Assembly: GCA_023229845.1 (NCBI GenBank)
Contig: JALNYK010000001.1
Span: 266,172 to 330,171 of the forward strand
Origin: Gallionella sp.
GTDB taxonomy: Bacteria; Pseudomonadota; Gammaproteobacteria; Burkholderiales; Gallionellaceae
Reading direction: 5' to 3'
Length of the DNA: 64,000 bases
Positions 37,458 to 47,932 of the stretch are shown here, one piece after another. The stretch's first letter is position 1. Every line of letters starts with the position of its first letter. The position numbers were made by a program, and so were the translations under genes. The notes beneath the pieces were generated by a model. It worked only from the letters and a program-made list of their open reading frames with translations. It did not search any database and had not been told where the DNA came from.

Positions 37458-38603
37458 ATGCGTTACCAGCTCCAGCGCGCGGCCCAGGGCCTGCTGCCGG
37501 GCGAGCGCGTGAAGCATTGCCAGCGCAGCACGATGAGCGAGAGCGGCGTGGCCGTGTTTCGCACCAGCGACAGCGGCGCATCGTTCGGCAACCTGACGAC
37601 CTGCGGCAGTGTGTGGCACTGCCCGGTATGCGCGGCCAAGATCACCGAGCAGCGCCGCATCGAACTGCAGGACGCGATCACCGCCTGGACGAAGAAGGGC
37701 GGCGAGGTTTACCTGATGAGCCAGACATTCCCGCACCAGTTGAACCAGGCGCTCGCCGACAACCTCGCGCTGTTTTCGAAAGCACAGCAGAAATTCAAGA
37801 ACAGCCGCGCCTACAAGCGAATCATGGAAGAGATCAGCAGCGCCGGCAGCATCCGCGCCCTGGAAGTAACCCACGGCGAGAACGGCTGGCATCCGCACAC
37901 GCATACGCTGGTGTTCGCCTTCCCCGGCCAGTTGAAGCTGCTCGAACAGCTAGACATGGTGTGGATCGACACGCTGGTCAAGATCGGGCTGGCTGATCGC
38001 AGCCAGCTGAACGAAATGCTGCAGTACGCCTTCGACGTGCAGAACGGCGACTACGCCGCTGAGTACGTCGCGAAATTCGGCCACGAACCCAGCGCGACCT
38101 CGAAGACGCTGACCAACTCACACTGGGGCGCATCACACGAACTCACCAAGGGCCACCAGAAGGTGGGCCGCAGACTCAGCGGCCGCACCGCCTTCACGCT
38201 GCTGCGCGACTACGTCGAAGGCGACGAAATGGCCGGCGAACTGTTCCAGGAATACGGCAAGCACTTCAAGGGCAAGCGGCAACTGTTCTGGTCGCCGAAG
38301 CTGCGCAAGGCGCTGACACTGCCTGAAGACGAACGCACCGACGAAGAGATCGCCGCCGAAGAGTTACCGGAGCGCGAGCTGGTGACGGTGCTGGATCACG
38401 AGCAATGGCGGCTGGTGCTTAGTCGCAATGCTCGCTTCGAAATCTTGAGGGTCGCCGAGGATGAAGGCGCAGTCGGCGTAGCGCGGTTGCTGGCTGAACT
38501 GACCGAGCGGCGATATACGCACAGTGACCACTACTGGGAACGAGGGCGGCGAGGATGGAACCACCTGGGCGGATTCATCGGCAAAGCAGCGATGGATGCC
38601 TGA
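37458..38603 (+). CDS. Rolling-circle replication initiator (HUH endonuclease)
   Basis: 381 residues from the ATG at 37458; a TTG at 37365 would add 31 residues and cannot be excluded. The HUH metal motif is HPHTH (145-149). The catalytic tyrosine lies in AEYVAKFG (Y203, K206). Upstream cysteines in CGSVWHCPVCAAK (C49, C55, C58) form a zinc ribbon as in plasmid-type Rep proteins. It should nick the element's origin for rolling-circle replication. No helicase domain is visible. Confidence 0.85.
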   Translation: MRYQLQRAAQGLLPGERVKHCQRSTMSESGVAVFRTSDSGASFGNLTTCGSVWHCPVCAAKITEQRRIELQDAITAWTKKGGEVYLMSQTFPHQLNQALADNLALFSKAQQKFKNSRAYKRIMEEISSAGSIRALEVTHGENGWHPHTHTLVFAFPGQLKLLEQLDMVWIDTLVKIGLADRSQLNEMLQYAFDVQNGDYAAEYVAKFGHEPSATSKTLTNSHWGASHELTKGHQKVGRRLSGRTAFTLLRDYVEGDEMAGELFQEYGKHFKGKRQLFWSPKLRKALTLPEDERTDEEIAAEELPERELVTVLDHEQWRLVLSRNARFEILRVAEDEGAVGVARLLAELTERRYTHSDHYWERGRRGWNHLGGFIGKAAMDA

Positions 38604-38666
38604 TAACGCTGCGCGCCGGAACCGCCAAGCACCGACGCGCAACTCACCTTGATAGGGAAGGCTGAT

Positions 38667-39353
38667 ATGAAGAATACCACCGGCAAGAATAAAGCGCACG
38701 GCTACCCCAGCAAGGAAAGCCGCTGGGCGTACTACATGCAAGCCATCGAACCAACTTCGCAAGAGCTCAACGATGCGTTCCCCGGCTATCACCCGCAATG
38801 GCTTCAACTGTCTCAGAAGTTCACCATCTCGCCGGCCCACTTCAAGGCGATGCGCGAGTCGCTGGGACTGTCCGTTGAACAGTGTGCCGCGTATCTACGC
38901 ACCAGCTCCAACAGTGTTTACAAATGGGAGCGGGGTGATGCCAACGTGCCGTTCCCGGCATTTGAATTGCTGCGCGTGATTCGGGAAAGCGTGTCGTTCA
39001 AAACATCTCATCCGAAGTGGGAAGGCTGGTTTATCAACGAGCGTGGCGTGATGCACTCGCCCAACATTGGCGGCAAGGGATTCACGCCAGAATATTTGGA
39101 GTGGGTTTCATGGCAGGGCACGGAAGCCGGAAAGCTGCGCGGGGAGGTCTCTACTTTGCAAGCCAAACTCGACAAGGCCGTCGAAGAGAACACCAATTTG
39201 CGCCAAATGTTCGTCGCGCATGGCGTGGTCGACGAACTCGCTGCGATGCAAAACACGATTAACGACCTGATGGTGCGCATCGCGACCGCCAAGGTACTTC
39301 CATTCGTCGCCCCATCCATCCAAGTTGAACAACTCAAGGAGAAAACAGCATGA
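38667..39353 (+). CDS. DUF3653-like phage/plasmid DNA-binding protein
   Basis: 228 residues. ISPAHFKAMRESLGLSVEQCAAYLRTSSNSVYKWERGDANVP (about 52-95) is a helix-turn-helix, followed by a conserved WEGWFINERGVMHSPNIGG block and a C-terminal coiled coil. Similar proteins accompany Rep genes of filamentous phages of Xanthomonas. AGGGAAGG precedes the ATG at 38667; a TTG at 38649 is possible. The last four bases overlap the next gene (ATGA). Confidence 0.75.
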   Translation: MKNTTGKNKAHGYPSKESRWAYYMQAIEPTSQELNDAFPGYHPQWLQLSQKFTISPAHFKAMRESLGLSVEQCAAYLRTSSNSVYKWERGDANVPFPAFELLRVIRESVSFKTSHPKWEGWFINERGVMHSPNIGGKGFTPEYLEWVSWQGTEAGKLRGEVSTLQAKLDKAVEENTNLRQMFVAHGVVDELAAMQNTINDLMVRIATAKVLPFVAPSIQVEQLKEKTA

Positions 39354-39541
39354 GATCAATCCGCCCCGTTTCCGCCTACACCGGCAGCACCGACATCAGC
39401 ATCAACGCATCGATCAGCTGGAGAAAAATCCAGCAGCGTTGCCGGCTGCTGCGGCCAGACTACAAGCCGGCCAGCCGCTACCAGATACGCCTCAAGCACA
39501 AGCGCGCAGCACGCCGCATGCAGCCAGACGTGGTGAGGTAA
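39350..39541 (+). CDS. Small basic hypothetical protein
   Basis: 63 residues, MRSIRPVSAYTGSTDISINA..., strongly basic in the second half (RCRLLRPDYKPASRYQIRL, then KHKRAARRMQ), compatible with DNA or RNA binding. ATGA overlap with the upstream gene. No family recognised. Confidence 0.55.
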   Translation: MRSIRPVSAYTGSTDISINASISWRKIQQRCRLLRPDYKPASRYQIRLKHKRAARRMQPDVVR

Positions 39542-39547
39542 TCGACC

Positions 39548-39757
39548 ATGTTCCTCACACAGGCCGAGCTGGCCGAACTGACCGAGCGCAAGCGCAAGGG
39601 CGAGCAAATCGCTTGGCTCAAATCGAACGGCTATCACTACGCCATCGGCGCGAACGGCCATGCCCGGGTGCTGCGCGAGCACGTCCAGGCGAAGTTGTGC
39701 GGCACCATAGCAGCGGCTGCGCCGGCTGCTGCCGAACCGAACTGGGCCGCAATGTAA
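39548..39757 (+). CDS. DUF4224-domain protein
   Basis: 69 residues. FLTQAELAELTERKRKGEQIAWLKSNGYHYAIGANGHARVL matches the DUF4224 pattern of small proteins commonly encoded next to phage integrases. Probably part of the integration module; nine bases separate it from the integrase ATG. A directionality-factor role is possible but not shown. Confidence 0.8.
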   Translation: MFLTQAELAELTERKRKGEQIAWLKSNGYHYAIGANGHARVLREHVQAKLCGTIAAAAPAAAEPNWAAM

Positions 39758-39766
39758 TCCGCCACC

Positions 39767-40777
39767 ATGGGACGCAAGCGCACGATCAATCACGACCTGC
39801 CGCCGAGGATGAACCTCAAGGGCAAAACGTACTATCACGTTTCCACCGACAGCCCGCGCAAGTGGACGAAGCTCGGGCAGGATTTGGCGATTGCGAAACG
39901 CTTGTGGGCCGAGATCGAGGGCGAGCAGCCGGACCCGAACAACTGCACGTTCGCCGGCATCACGAAGCGATACCGCAAGGAGGTGTTCCCGACCAAGGCA
40001 CCGCAGACCCAGCGCGATAACGAGAAGGAACTTGCCAGACTCGAAGCCGTGTTCGGCGCCATGCCGATCGACGCCATCAAGCCGCACCACATCAAGCGCT
40101 ACCTGGACGAACGGGGCAAAACGGCCAAGGTTCGCGCGAACCGCGAGAAGGCACTGTTTAGCCATGTGTTCAACTTCGCACGCGCCTGCGGCTACACCGA
40201 CTCACCGAACCCTTGCGCCGGCGTACGCGGCCACCGCGAGACCGGCCGCAACCGCTACGTCGAGCACGACGAATTCCGCGCCGTATGGAATGCTGCGCAC
40301 TACACCGTGCAGGATGCGATGGACCTGGCATACCTGACAGGCCAGCGGCCGGCCGACCTGCTCAAGCTGAACCGCGGCGACATCCGCGACGGCGAACTGT
40401 GCCTGGCGCAGAACAAAACCGGCAAGGCCCTGCGCATCGCCATCGTAGGCGAACTGAAAGACCTGATCGAGCGCATCCTGAGTCGCCAGCATCGCACCAT
40501 GGGCGGCGATGCCCTGCTGCAGGATGGCAACGGCCAGCGGCTCACCTCCGGCGCGCTGCGCGACCGTTTCGACAAGGCGCGCGAGGCTGCAGGCGTCAGC
40601 TTCCAGTTCCGCGACATCCGCGCCAAGACGGCGACCGACACCGAGAGTCTGGCCCACGCCCAGAAGCTGCTGGGGCACAAGTCCAGGGCGATGACCGAGC
40701 ACTACACCCGAAACCGAAAAGGCGAGAAGGTGAAGCCCCTCGAATCGGGAATTGTAGAAAGAGAACCGGAATTGTAG
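39767..40777 (+). CDS. Tyrosine-type integrase of the element
   Basis: 336 residues. Catalytic residues visible in order: R194 (TGQRPADLLKLN), K218 region (QNKTGKALRI), R285 (FRDIRAKTATDTES), H304 (LLGHKSRAMT) and Y313 (EHYTRNRKG). The N-terminal part is the SAM-like arm/core-binding region. It reads toward the intact tRNA end, where its attachment site lies. Two ATTGTAGAA arm-type sites are embedded in its last codons and just beyond its stop codon. Confidence 0.92.
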   Translation: MGRKRTINHDLPPRMNLKGKTYYHVSTDSPRKWTKLGQDLAIAKRLWAEIEGEQPDPNNCTFAGITKRYRKEVFPTKAPQTQRDNEKELARLEAVFGAMPIDAIKPHHIKRYLDERGKTAKVRANREKALFSHVFNFARACGYTDSPNPCAGVRGHRETGRNRYVEHDEFRAVWNAAHYTVQDAMDLAYLTGQRPADLLKLNRGDIRDGELCLAQNKTGKALRIAIVGELKDLIERILSRQHRTMGGDALLQDGNGQRLTSGALRDRFDKAREAAGVSFQFRDIRAKTATDTESLAHAQKLLGHKSRAMTEHYTRNRKGEKVKPLESGIVEREPEL

Positions 40778-40780
40778 AAA
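40751..40780. repeat. Putative integrase arm-type sites, right end
   Basis: ATTGTAGAAA occurs at 40751-40760 and 40771-40780, exactly 20 bp apart, matching the 9-mer at the left end (32969, 33029). The first copy lies inside the integrase coding end (GIVEREPEL) and the second spans its stop codon. Confidence 0.6.
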
Positions 40781-40817
40781 GACAAAAGGCCTGCATCGCT
40801 GCAAGCCTTTGTTTGTA

Positions 40818-40894
40818 TGGTGGGCCCAGTAGGACTTGAACCTACGACCAAAGGATTATGAGTCCTCTGCTCTAACCAACTGAGCTATGGGCCC
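40818..40894 (-). tRNA. tRNA with CAU anticodon (probably Ile2, possibly Met)
   Basis: 77 nt with encoded CCA. Acceptor GGGCCCA/TGGGCCC; anticodon stem and loop AGGACTCATAATCCT, anticodon CAT. The GACTCATAATC loop context and the following TTTGGTCG resemble isoleucine tRNAs read through lysidine rather than elongator Met, but sequence alone does not decide. Its 3' 45 bases are the right attachment repeat of the element, which reconstitutes the full tRNA on integration. Confidence 0.9.
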
Positions 40895-40902
40895 GTAAAC
40901 GG

Positions 40903-42834
<1,932 letters not shown>

Positions 42835-42935
42835 ATCCAGATTCCCAATTGCGTAATGCCGCTCAATGCCGCAGAAAAGCGGCGAATTATACCCGAATCC
42901 AACCGAATTTTTCCAATCTTCCCCGAGACTTCGTC

Positions 42936-44660
42936 TCAGCGCCCCACCTGCACGTAAAGCTTCAGCTCCGCCTCGGTCAGACAAGCCCACCCACCTTGTT
43001 TCACCTTGGCCTGCAACACCTCAAACTCATGGCGACGCCTGTCTCTCTCGAAGCTATTCATCAGACCCGCAAATTCTCCATCCACATCGAACGCCTCGCC
43101 CCAACTCAACATATCCGCCTCCGCCGCAGCCAGCGTCCTTTCATGCATAGAGCCCTGAAAATACTGCGTCAGCGCCGGCCCGCTCAACGCATAACCCGCT
43201 TCGCGCAGCACAGCTAACAACGCCGAAATCGCCTCGCCCTCCGCCCCGTCACCCCGCCAATCCTCTGGCAACTGCGCTCCCAACGCGGGCTTCGCAAGCA
43301 AGCATTGCAGCAATAGCCGATGCCCAGAAGGCGCGGTGCGTCCGACTTTTTTCGGCGCCGGACGCGGCGCACGCGCAACAGGGCTGACCTCGTACAGCTC
43401 TTCCAACTCGGCCTGGCTCACACCGGCGAGCGCGGCAACTTCCTTGCGCAACAGCAGCGCCGTCGCCGGCGCGGCAATCGCAATCAGCAACGGCTTGGCG
43501 CGCTGCAGCAACTGGTTGCGCCCCTCCGGGCTACGCAAGTCCAGTCCGGCACTGACTTCGCGCAGCAGATAAGCGGACAACGGCATCGCTTCCTGCACGC
43601 GCTGCTCGAACGCCTCCTTGCCGAACTCGCGAATGAAACTATCCGGGTCGTGTTCGACCGGCAAGAACAAAAAGCTGATGCGCTTGCCATCCTGCAGCTG
43701 CGGCAACGCATTCTCCAGCGCGCGCCATGCCGCCTTCTGCCCAGCCTTATCGCCGTCGAAGCTGAACACGATATGCTCGACCAGACGCAACAATTTCTGC
43801 ACATGATAGGGAGTGGTCGCCGTACCCAGCGTCGCGACGGCGTACTCCACGCCGTGCTGCGCCAGCGCCACCACATCCATATAGCCCTCGACCACCAGCA
43901 CCCGCTGCGCTCCGCGTATCGACTTCTGCGCCTGAAACAGGCCGTACAACTCGCGCCCCTTCTCGAACAGCGGCGTCTCCGGCGAATTCAAATACTTCGG
44001 CTCGCCCTTGTCCAGCACGCGCCCGCCGAAGCCGATGACCTGGCCCCGCACGTTGATGATGGGAAACATGATGCGGTCGCGAAAACGGTCGTAGCGCTTA
44101 TGATCTTCCTCATTGACGATCACCAACCCGGTCTCGCTCAACGTATCGCTCTGGTAATCGGGGAATGCGGCAGCGAGACTCTGCCAGCCCTCCGGCGCAT
44201 AGCCGATGCCGAAGCGCGCTGCTATCTCGCCGGACAGGCCGCGCCGCTTCAGGTAATCGATCGCGCGCGGCGACTGCTTGAGTTGCTCGCGGTAGTAACG
44301 CGTCGCGGTCTGCATCACCTCGTACAGATCGGGCGCAACTTTCTGGTAGATCTCACCAGCAGACGAGCGCTCGTGCGGCACTTCCATGCCCGCGCCACGC
44401 GCCAGCTCTTCGACCGCCTCGACAAATCCCAAGCCGACATGCTCCATCACGAAGCCGATCGCCGTGCCATGCGCACCGCATCCGAAGCAGTGATAGAACT
44501 GCTTGGACTGACTGACAGTGAACGACGGGGATTTTTCGTTATGGAACGGACAACAGGCGACGTAGTTGGCACCCGCCTTCTTCAGCGGCACATGACGCTC
44601 GACCACATCCACGATGTCGAGACGATTGAGCAAGTCCTGAATGAAACTTTTTGGAATCAA
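42936..44660 (-). CDS. dnaG: DNA primase DnaG
   Basis: 574 residues. The CHC2-type zinc finger is at the start (CCPFH at 36-40 to HCFGCG at 57-62). Then come the primase core and Toprim (LVVEGYMDVVALAQHG, FSFDGDKAGQKAAWRALEN) and a divergent C-terminal helicase-binding region. Translation begins at a TTG (TTGATTCCAAAAAG, MIPKSF...), supported by AAAGGG upstream. It makes RNA primers for the replisome. Downstream of yqeY and upstream of rpoD. Confidence 0.95.
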   Translation of the reverse strand: MIPKSFIQDLLNRLDIVDVVERHVPLKKAGANYVACCPFHNEKSPSFTVSQSKQFYHCFGCGAHGTAIGFVMEHVGLGFVEAVEELARGAGMEVPHERSSAGEIYQKVAPDLYEVMQTATRYYREQLKQSPRAIDYLKRRGLSGEIAARFGIGYAPEGWQSLAAAFPDYQSDTLSETGLVIVNEEDHKRYDRFRDRIMFPIINVRGQVIGFGGRVLDKGEPKYLNSPETPLFEKGRELYGLFQAQKSIRGAQRVLVVEGYMDVVALAQHGVEYAVATLGTATTPYHVQKLLRLVEHIVFSFDGDKAGQKAAWRALENALPQLQDGKRISFLFLPVEHDPDSFIREFGKEAFEQRVQEAMPLSAYLLREVSAGLDLRSPEGRNQLLQRAKPLLIAIAAPATALLLRKEVAALAGVSQAELEELYEVSPVARAPRPAPKKVGRTAPSGHRLLLQCLLAKPALGAQLPEDWRGDGAEGEAISALLAVLREAGYALSGPALTQYFQGSMHERTLAAAEADMLSWGEAFDVDGEFAGLMNSFERDRRRHEFEVLQAKVKQGGWACLTEAELKLYVQVGR

Positions 44661-44733
44661 ATCAGCACCCTTTCATCTCGACCGACTCGGGCATCTCGAC
44701 CAGCCTTGTAGCCGGAAGAACAAAGGATAGAAA

Positions 44734-45171
44734 TTACTTGGCGAGTTGCGCCTTGATCAGTGCGGAGACCTTGCCCATGTCGGCACGCCCGGCCAGTTGA
44801 GCCTTGAGCACGCCCATCACCTTGCCCATATCCTGCGGACCGGTTGCCGCGATCGCTTCGGCGACCGCGACATTGATCTCCGCCTCGCTCAACTGCTGCG
44901 GCATATAGGCCTGCAGCACACTCATCTCGAACTTCTCGACATCGGCCAGATCCTGGCGGCCTGCCGCCTCGTACTGGCTGATCGAGTCGCGACGCTGCTT
45001 CATCATCTTTTCGATGATGGCGACCACATCCGCATCCGTCAATTCGATGCGCTCATCCACCTCGCGCTGCTTCATCGCCGCGAGCAAAAGACGAATAGCC
45101 CCGAGGCGCGCCGCTTCTCTGGCGCGCATCGCGGCTTTCATGTCATCGCTGATCTGCTGCTTGAGACTCAT
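44734..45171 (-). CDS. yqeY: GatB/YqeY domain protein
   Basis: 145 residues: MSLKQQISDDMKAAMRAREAARLGAIRLLLAAMKQREVD... with the YqeY helical bundle and a C-terminal GatB-tail-like region (GKVMGVLKAQLAGRADMGKVSALIKAQLAK). Associated with transamidosome-like functions in some organisms. It sits between rpsU and dnaG, a common betaproteobacterial variation of the macromolecular synthesis operon. Confidence 0.9.
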   Translation of the reverse strand: MSLKQQISDDMKAAMRAREAARLGAIRLLLAAMKQREVDERIELTDADVVAIIEKMMKQRRDSISQYEAAGRQDLADVEKFEMSVLQAYMPQQLSEAEINVAVAEAIAATGPQDMGKVMGVLKAQLAGRADMGKVSALIKAQLAK

Positions 45172-45199
45172 GCCGAAACCCACCCACGAGGGGCAGGAT

Positions 45200-45412
45200 T
45201 TAGTACATCTTCGGAGGGAGGGTTTGGCTGCGCAGGCGCTTGTAATGACGCTTCACTGCAGCAGCCAGCTTGCGCTTACGCTCTGCGGTGGGCTTCTCGT
45301 AAAATTCGCGGGCGCGCAGATCGGTCAGCAGACCGGTCTTTTCCACGGAACGCTTGAAGCGACGCATCGCTACTTCGAACGGCTCATTCTCTTTAACACG
45401 TACGGTTGTCAT
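45200..45412 (-). CDS. rpsU: 30S ribosomal protein bS21
   Basis: 70 residues, MTTVRVKENEPFEVAMRRFKRSVEKTGLLTDLRAREFYEKPTAERKRKLAAAVKRHYKR..., typical bS21. The ATG at 45412 has AGAAGG upstream. First gene of the rpsU-yqeY-dnaG-rpoD unit, which links translation, replication priming and transcription initiation. Confidence 0.97.
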   Translation of the reverse strand: MTTVRVKENEPFEVAMRRFKRSVEKTGLLTDLRAREFYEKPTAERKRKLAAAVKRHYKRLRSQTLPPKMY

Positions 45413-45548
45413 GGACAAACTACCTTCTACCAAAAAATCGAGGGCGCGATTCTAGCAAAACAAGCCGCCCGTCACAACCTCAATTTTCAGGCCCGGAAAA
45501 TAACGCCATCGATGGTAACGCCACCACCGAGCTATCGGCCCTCGACCA

Positions 45549-45995
45549 TCATTTACCCATCGTCGCGCCGACAACGCGCTCAACGTAATCAGGATCGCCG
45601 GGACTCCCCCCGGTCACGGCACTCGCGCTCACGTCATAAATCCAGATTGTAGATCCGGCCTCGACATACGAGGCTGCGCTGCAATTTACAGTAACGACAA
45701 AAGGCGCCAGCGTCCCGCTCAACGTTCCAAGAGAAGTATTCGGCGCACAACCGGCCCACGGCACGGGTGAGCTGGCGGGGCTTAATATGACATGGTAAGC
45801 GGCCCATTCGATGCCGCTGCGCGCTGCCTGATACGCGCGCGCGCCCATCACATCCAGCGCGGAACTTTGATGCTGAGTCGTGGAAAGCGTCACCGCAAAC
45901 GCACCGAGCGCAGCAATCACCACCAGCAGGAAAATAGCAGTAATAAGACTAAAGCCTCTCTGACAAACCGATCTGCCCGGATTCGAATTCATCAT
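45549..45995 (-). CDS. mshP: MshP-like pilus biogenesis protein
   Basis: 148 residues. N-terminus QRGFSLITAIFLLVVIAALGAFA is a class III-type prepilin-like hydrophobic segment, with a following region as in PilX/MshP-type minor pilins. It is the last msh gene and overlaps mshO by ATGA. Role in assembly or retraction of the MSHA-type pilus is inferred from position and family. Confidence 0.75.
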   Translation of the reverse strand: MMNSNPGRSVCQRGFSLITAIFLLVVIAALGAFAVTLSTTQHQSSALDVMGARAYQAARSGIEWAAYHVILSPASSPVPWAGCAPNTSLGTLSGTLAPFVVTVNCSAASYVEAGSTIWIYDVSASAVTGGSPGDPDYVERVVGATMGK

Positions 45996-46858
45996 GGCGC
46001 GTTGTTCACATGGACTTCATGATAAAGGCTCACACTTTCATTTCCACTCGTCAAAGTCAGCCGCACCGCCAACAAACCGAAGCGCTGATTCGGGACATCG
46101 TATTCGAACTGACAGGCGCTAACTTTATCGGCAAGAACGGCTGCAGAATGTGCGGTGACAGGAGCAGCGTTAGACGCTATGCCAGCCGCAGTCTGCTGCA
46201 CCGCATGAAAGCCATAGCCCCAGTAGCGCATCAGCTTGGCTTGCCCATTCTGATTCGCATCCAGCGCCCCTAACGCTCCGACACAAGCATAAGTCACCGC
46301 CTGCTGCGCACTATCGACCACGGCGAAGCGATGCGAATCAAGCTCCGCCGTCTGGGGCAAGCCCGCAGCGAGGGTAACAGCCCCCGCCACATCGGACACT
46401 TTGCGCAGCCCTCCTCCCACACCGGAATCATAAGCGACACTCCCATCCGACTGGGTGCTGCCAACGACCACATAATCATCTTTTGCGACATCGACCGCTC
46501 CAACGGTGTCGAATTGATTATCGTTCCCATCAAAATCCAATGGATCGCCTGCCCCGGCAACTCGATAGCGCCCCCCATCCTTGGTCTGCAAAAATTCCAC
46601 GCACGGCACTCCGCCACAACCGGCAATCCGCACGCTGTTCGGCGCCGCAGCGCGTATGTCGCGCGCCATGCGCCGAACCGCCGTGTCGGCGATATCGGTG
46701 AGTTCGGCGCGGCGCGCCACGTCCACATATTGCTGGATCGGCGACTTCAGAAACACAGCAACCATGCTGCCGATAATGCCAGTGATGACAATCACCATAA
46801 TCATCTCGACCAGAGTAAAGCCCTGTTGCCGCACGGAATGAGGATTCAAGCGTTTCAT
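45992..46858 (-). CDS. mshO: MshO-like minor prepilin
   Basis: 288 residues. The prepilin motif QQGFTLVEMIMVIVITGIIGS is near the N-terminus. The rest is a long globular domain with cysteines in GCGGVPCVEF and VTYACVG. The true start is ATG 46858, overlapping mshD's stop (ATGA); a TTG at 46861 is less likely. Belongs to the MSHA-type pilus operon. Confidence 0.82.
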   Translation of the reverse strand: MKRLNPHSVRQQGFTLVEMIMVIVITGIIGSMVAVFLKSPIQQYVDVARRAELTDIADTAVRRMARDIRAAAPNSVRIAGCGGVPCVEFLQTKDGGRYRVAGAGDPLDFDGNDNQFDTVGAVDVAKDDYVVVGSTQSDGSVAYDSGVGGGLRKVSDVAGAVTLAAGLPQTAELDSHRFAVVDSAQQAVTYACVGALGALDANQNGQAKLMRYWGYGFHAVQQTAAGIASNAAPVTAHSAAVLADKVSACQFEYDVPNQRFGLLAVRLTLTSGNESVSLYHEVHVNNAP

Positions 46859-47325
46859 CAATAAGCCGTCCTGTACCCCGAAAGCTGAACGCTGCCCCCC
46901 TGCGGATGATCCACCGTTACGGTAATAAGCACCGCACTGCCTGCCGCCACCGTTCCCAGCGCCGCATCGGCGACAGCCACACTCGCGCTATAACCGGAAA
47001 GCCCGGCTACCGCATCCCCGGCCATCGAAGAGATGCCTGCCATGTTGAGCCCGTCGTAATCCCGGACAACGTGATAATCCGTCGATCGATTCGCCGAAGT
47101 GACCGTCGTATTTGTCCCGTCTGCCGAATTAAAATCCTGCAACTGAACTTCCTCCAGCAACGACTCCGCCACCGCCAGCGCCTGCTTGCGCACCAGCGGA
47201 TCGGCGCTGCTTTTGGTCGTTACGTTCATCACCAGCAGAATGCCGGCCAGCGCCACACTGACGATCACGACGAACATGATCAGCTCGATCAGGCTGATGC
47301 CTCGCTGGCCTACCCTAATGCACAT
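46858..47325 (-). CDS. mshD: MshD-like minor prepilin
   Basis: 155 residues from ATG 47325 (MCIRVGQRGISLIELIMFVVIV), the prepilin cleavage motif RG/ISLIEL. An alternative start at 47361 would overlap mshC by 47 bases; with the chosen start the overlap is 11. The domain ends in VTVDHPQGGSVQLSGYRTAY, typical of MshD. Coupled to mshO downstream. Confidence 0.82.
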   Translation of the reverse strand: MCIRVGQRGISLIELIMFVVIVSVALAGILLVMNVTTKSSADPLVRKQALAVAESLLEEVQLQDFNSADGTNTTVTSANRSTDYHVVRDYDGLNMAGISSMAGDAVAGLSGYSASVAVADAALGTVAAGSAVLITVTVDHPQGGSVQLSGYRTAY

Positions 47326-47761
47326 AGCCCGTTTCCACCTCGATGATGATAGTCGTGTCATTGGGCGCGACGCCGATAACGATGGACCCCGCCGCGTTCG
47401 GGACAGGCTGTCCGAGCGCGTTGAAGGTTACCGTCTGGGCGGTCACCGCCACGCTATCGGAGATCACGCAATTGACATTGCCGCCGACCAGTTCCGTACC
47501 GCAATCGGAGATCGCCGCTGAAGAGATCGCCACATCGACATTGCGGTGCTGCGCGATGGCGATCTTCTGCCCGTAGCGCAATGCTGCCTTCACTTGATCC
47601 GCCGCTCCACGGGACTGAAAAATATTCACATCGAAGAAGCGCGGCACGACGAACACCGCGAGGATGCCAACGATAACCATCACCATAATCAACTCAATCA
47701 GCGTAAAGCCGCGCTGACCTGCTTCGCTGGAATGGAATGAGTGGCGCATCGGATTATGCAT
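47315..47761 (-). CDS. mshC: MshC-like prepilin
   Basis: 148 residues. QRGFTLIELIMVMVIVGILAVFVVPRFF is a strong prepilin peptidase site. The rest is a small pilin-like domain with two Cys (DCGTELVGGNVNCVIS). Position between mshA and mshD agrees with the order of Vibrio-type MSHA operons. The first ATG (47761) is used; another ATG lies four codons on. Confidence 0.8.
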   Translation of the reverse strand: MHNPMRHSFHSSEAGQRGFTLIELIMVMVIVGILAVFVVPRFFDVNIFQSRGAADQVKAALRYGQKIAIAQHRNVDVAISSAAISDCGTELVGGNVNCVISDSVAVTAQTVTFNALGQPVPNAAGSIVIGVAPNDTTIIIEVETGYVH

Positions 47762-47818
47762 ACCGTTGGCAATGGAAAAATCTGCACTCAGTGTAACAAA
47801 TACGCGGCGGACAAAAAA

Positions 47819-47845
47819 CAGGGGGGCCGAAGCCCCCCTTCTTTA
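47819..47845 (-). terminator. Rho-independent terminator after mshA
   Basis: On the minus strand GGGGGGC, tetraloop TTCG, GCCCCCC-type stem, followed by TGTTTTTTGT. It lies between mshA and mshC, so much of the transcript probably ends after the major pilin gene and read-through feeds the minor pilin genes. Confidence 0.85.
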
Positions 47846-47932
47846 TTCCGATGAATAGCTCTGCAAGCCATCCCGCCAAGTTTGCAAAACGACTTCCTGC
47901 CGCAGACTCAAGCCATGCTACATATGCTTAAA

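Larger units (their letters stand above)
32880..40862. mobile_element. 8-kb integrated element with HUH Rep and tyrosine integrase
   Basis: Bounded by 45-bp direct repeats derived from a tRNA gene. The integrase gene (39767-40777) lies directly inside the intact-tRNA end. Contents in order: Fic protein, unknown small genes, XRE-type regulator, HTH protein, five small coupled genes, rolling-circle Rep, DUF3653-like protein, small gene, DUF4224 protein, integrase. No capsid, coat, Zot, terminase or conjugation gene is visible. It fits an integrative plasmid or satellite of a filamentous phage better than a full prophage. Confidence 0.9.

Noticed and set aside
32880..40862. Complete filamentous prophage
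   Set aside because: Although Rep and a DUF3653-like protein recall inoviruses, no Zot-type ATPase, major coat or adsorption protein gene could be found.
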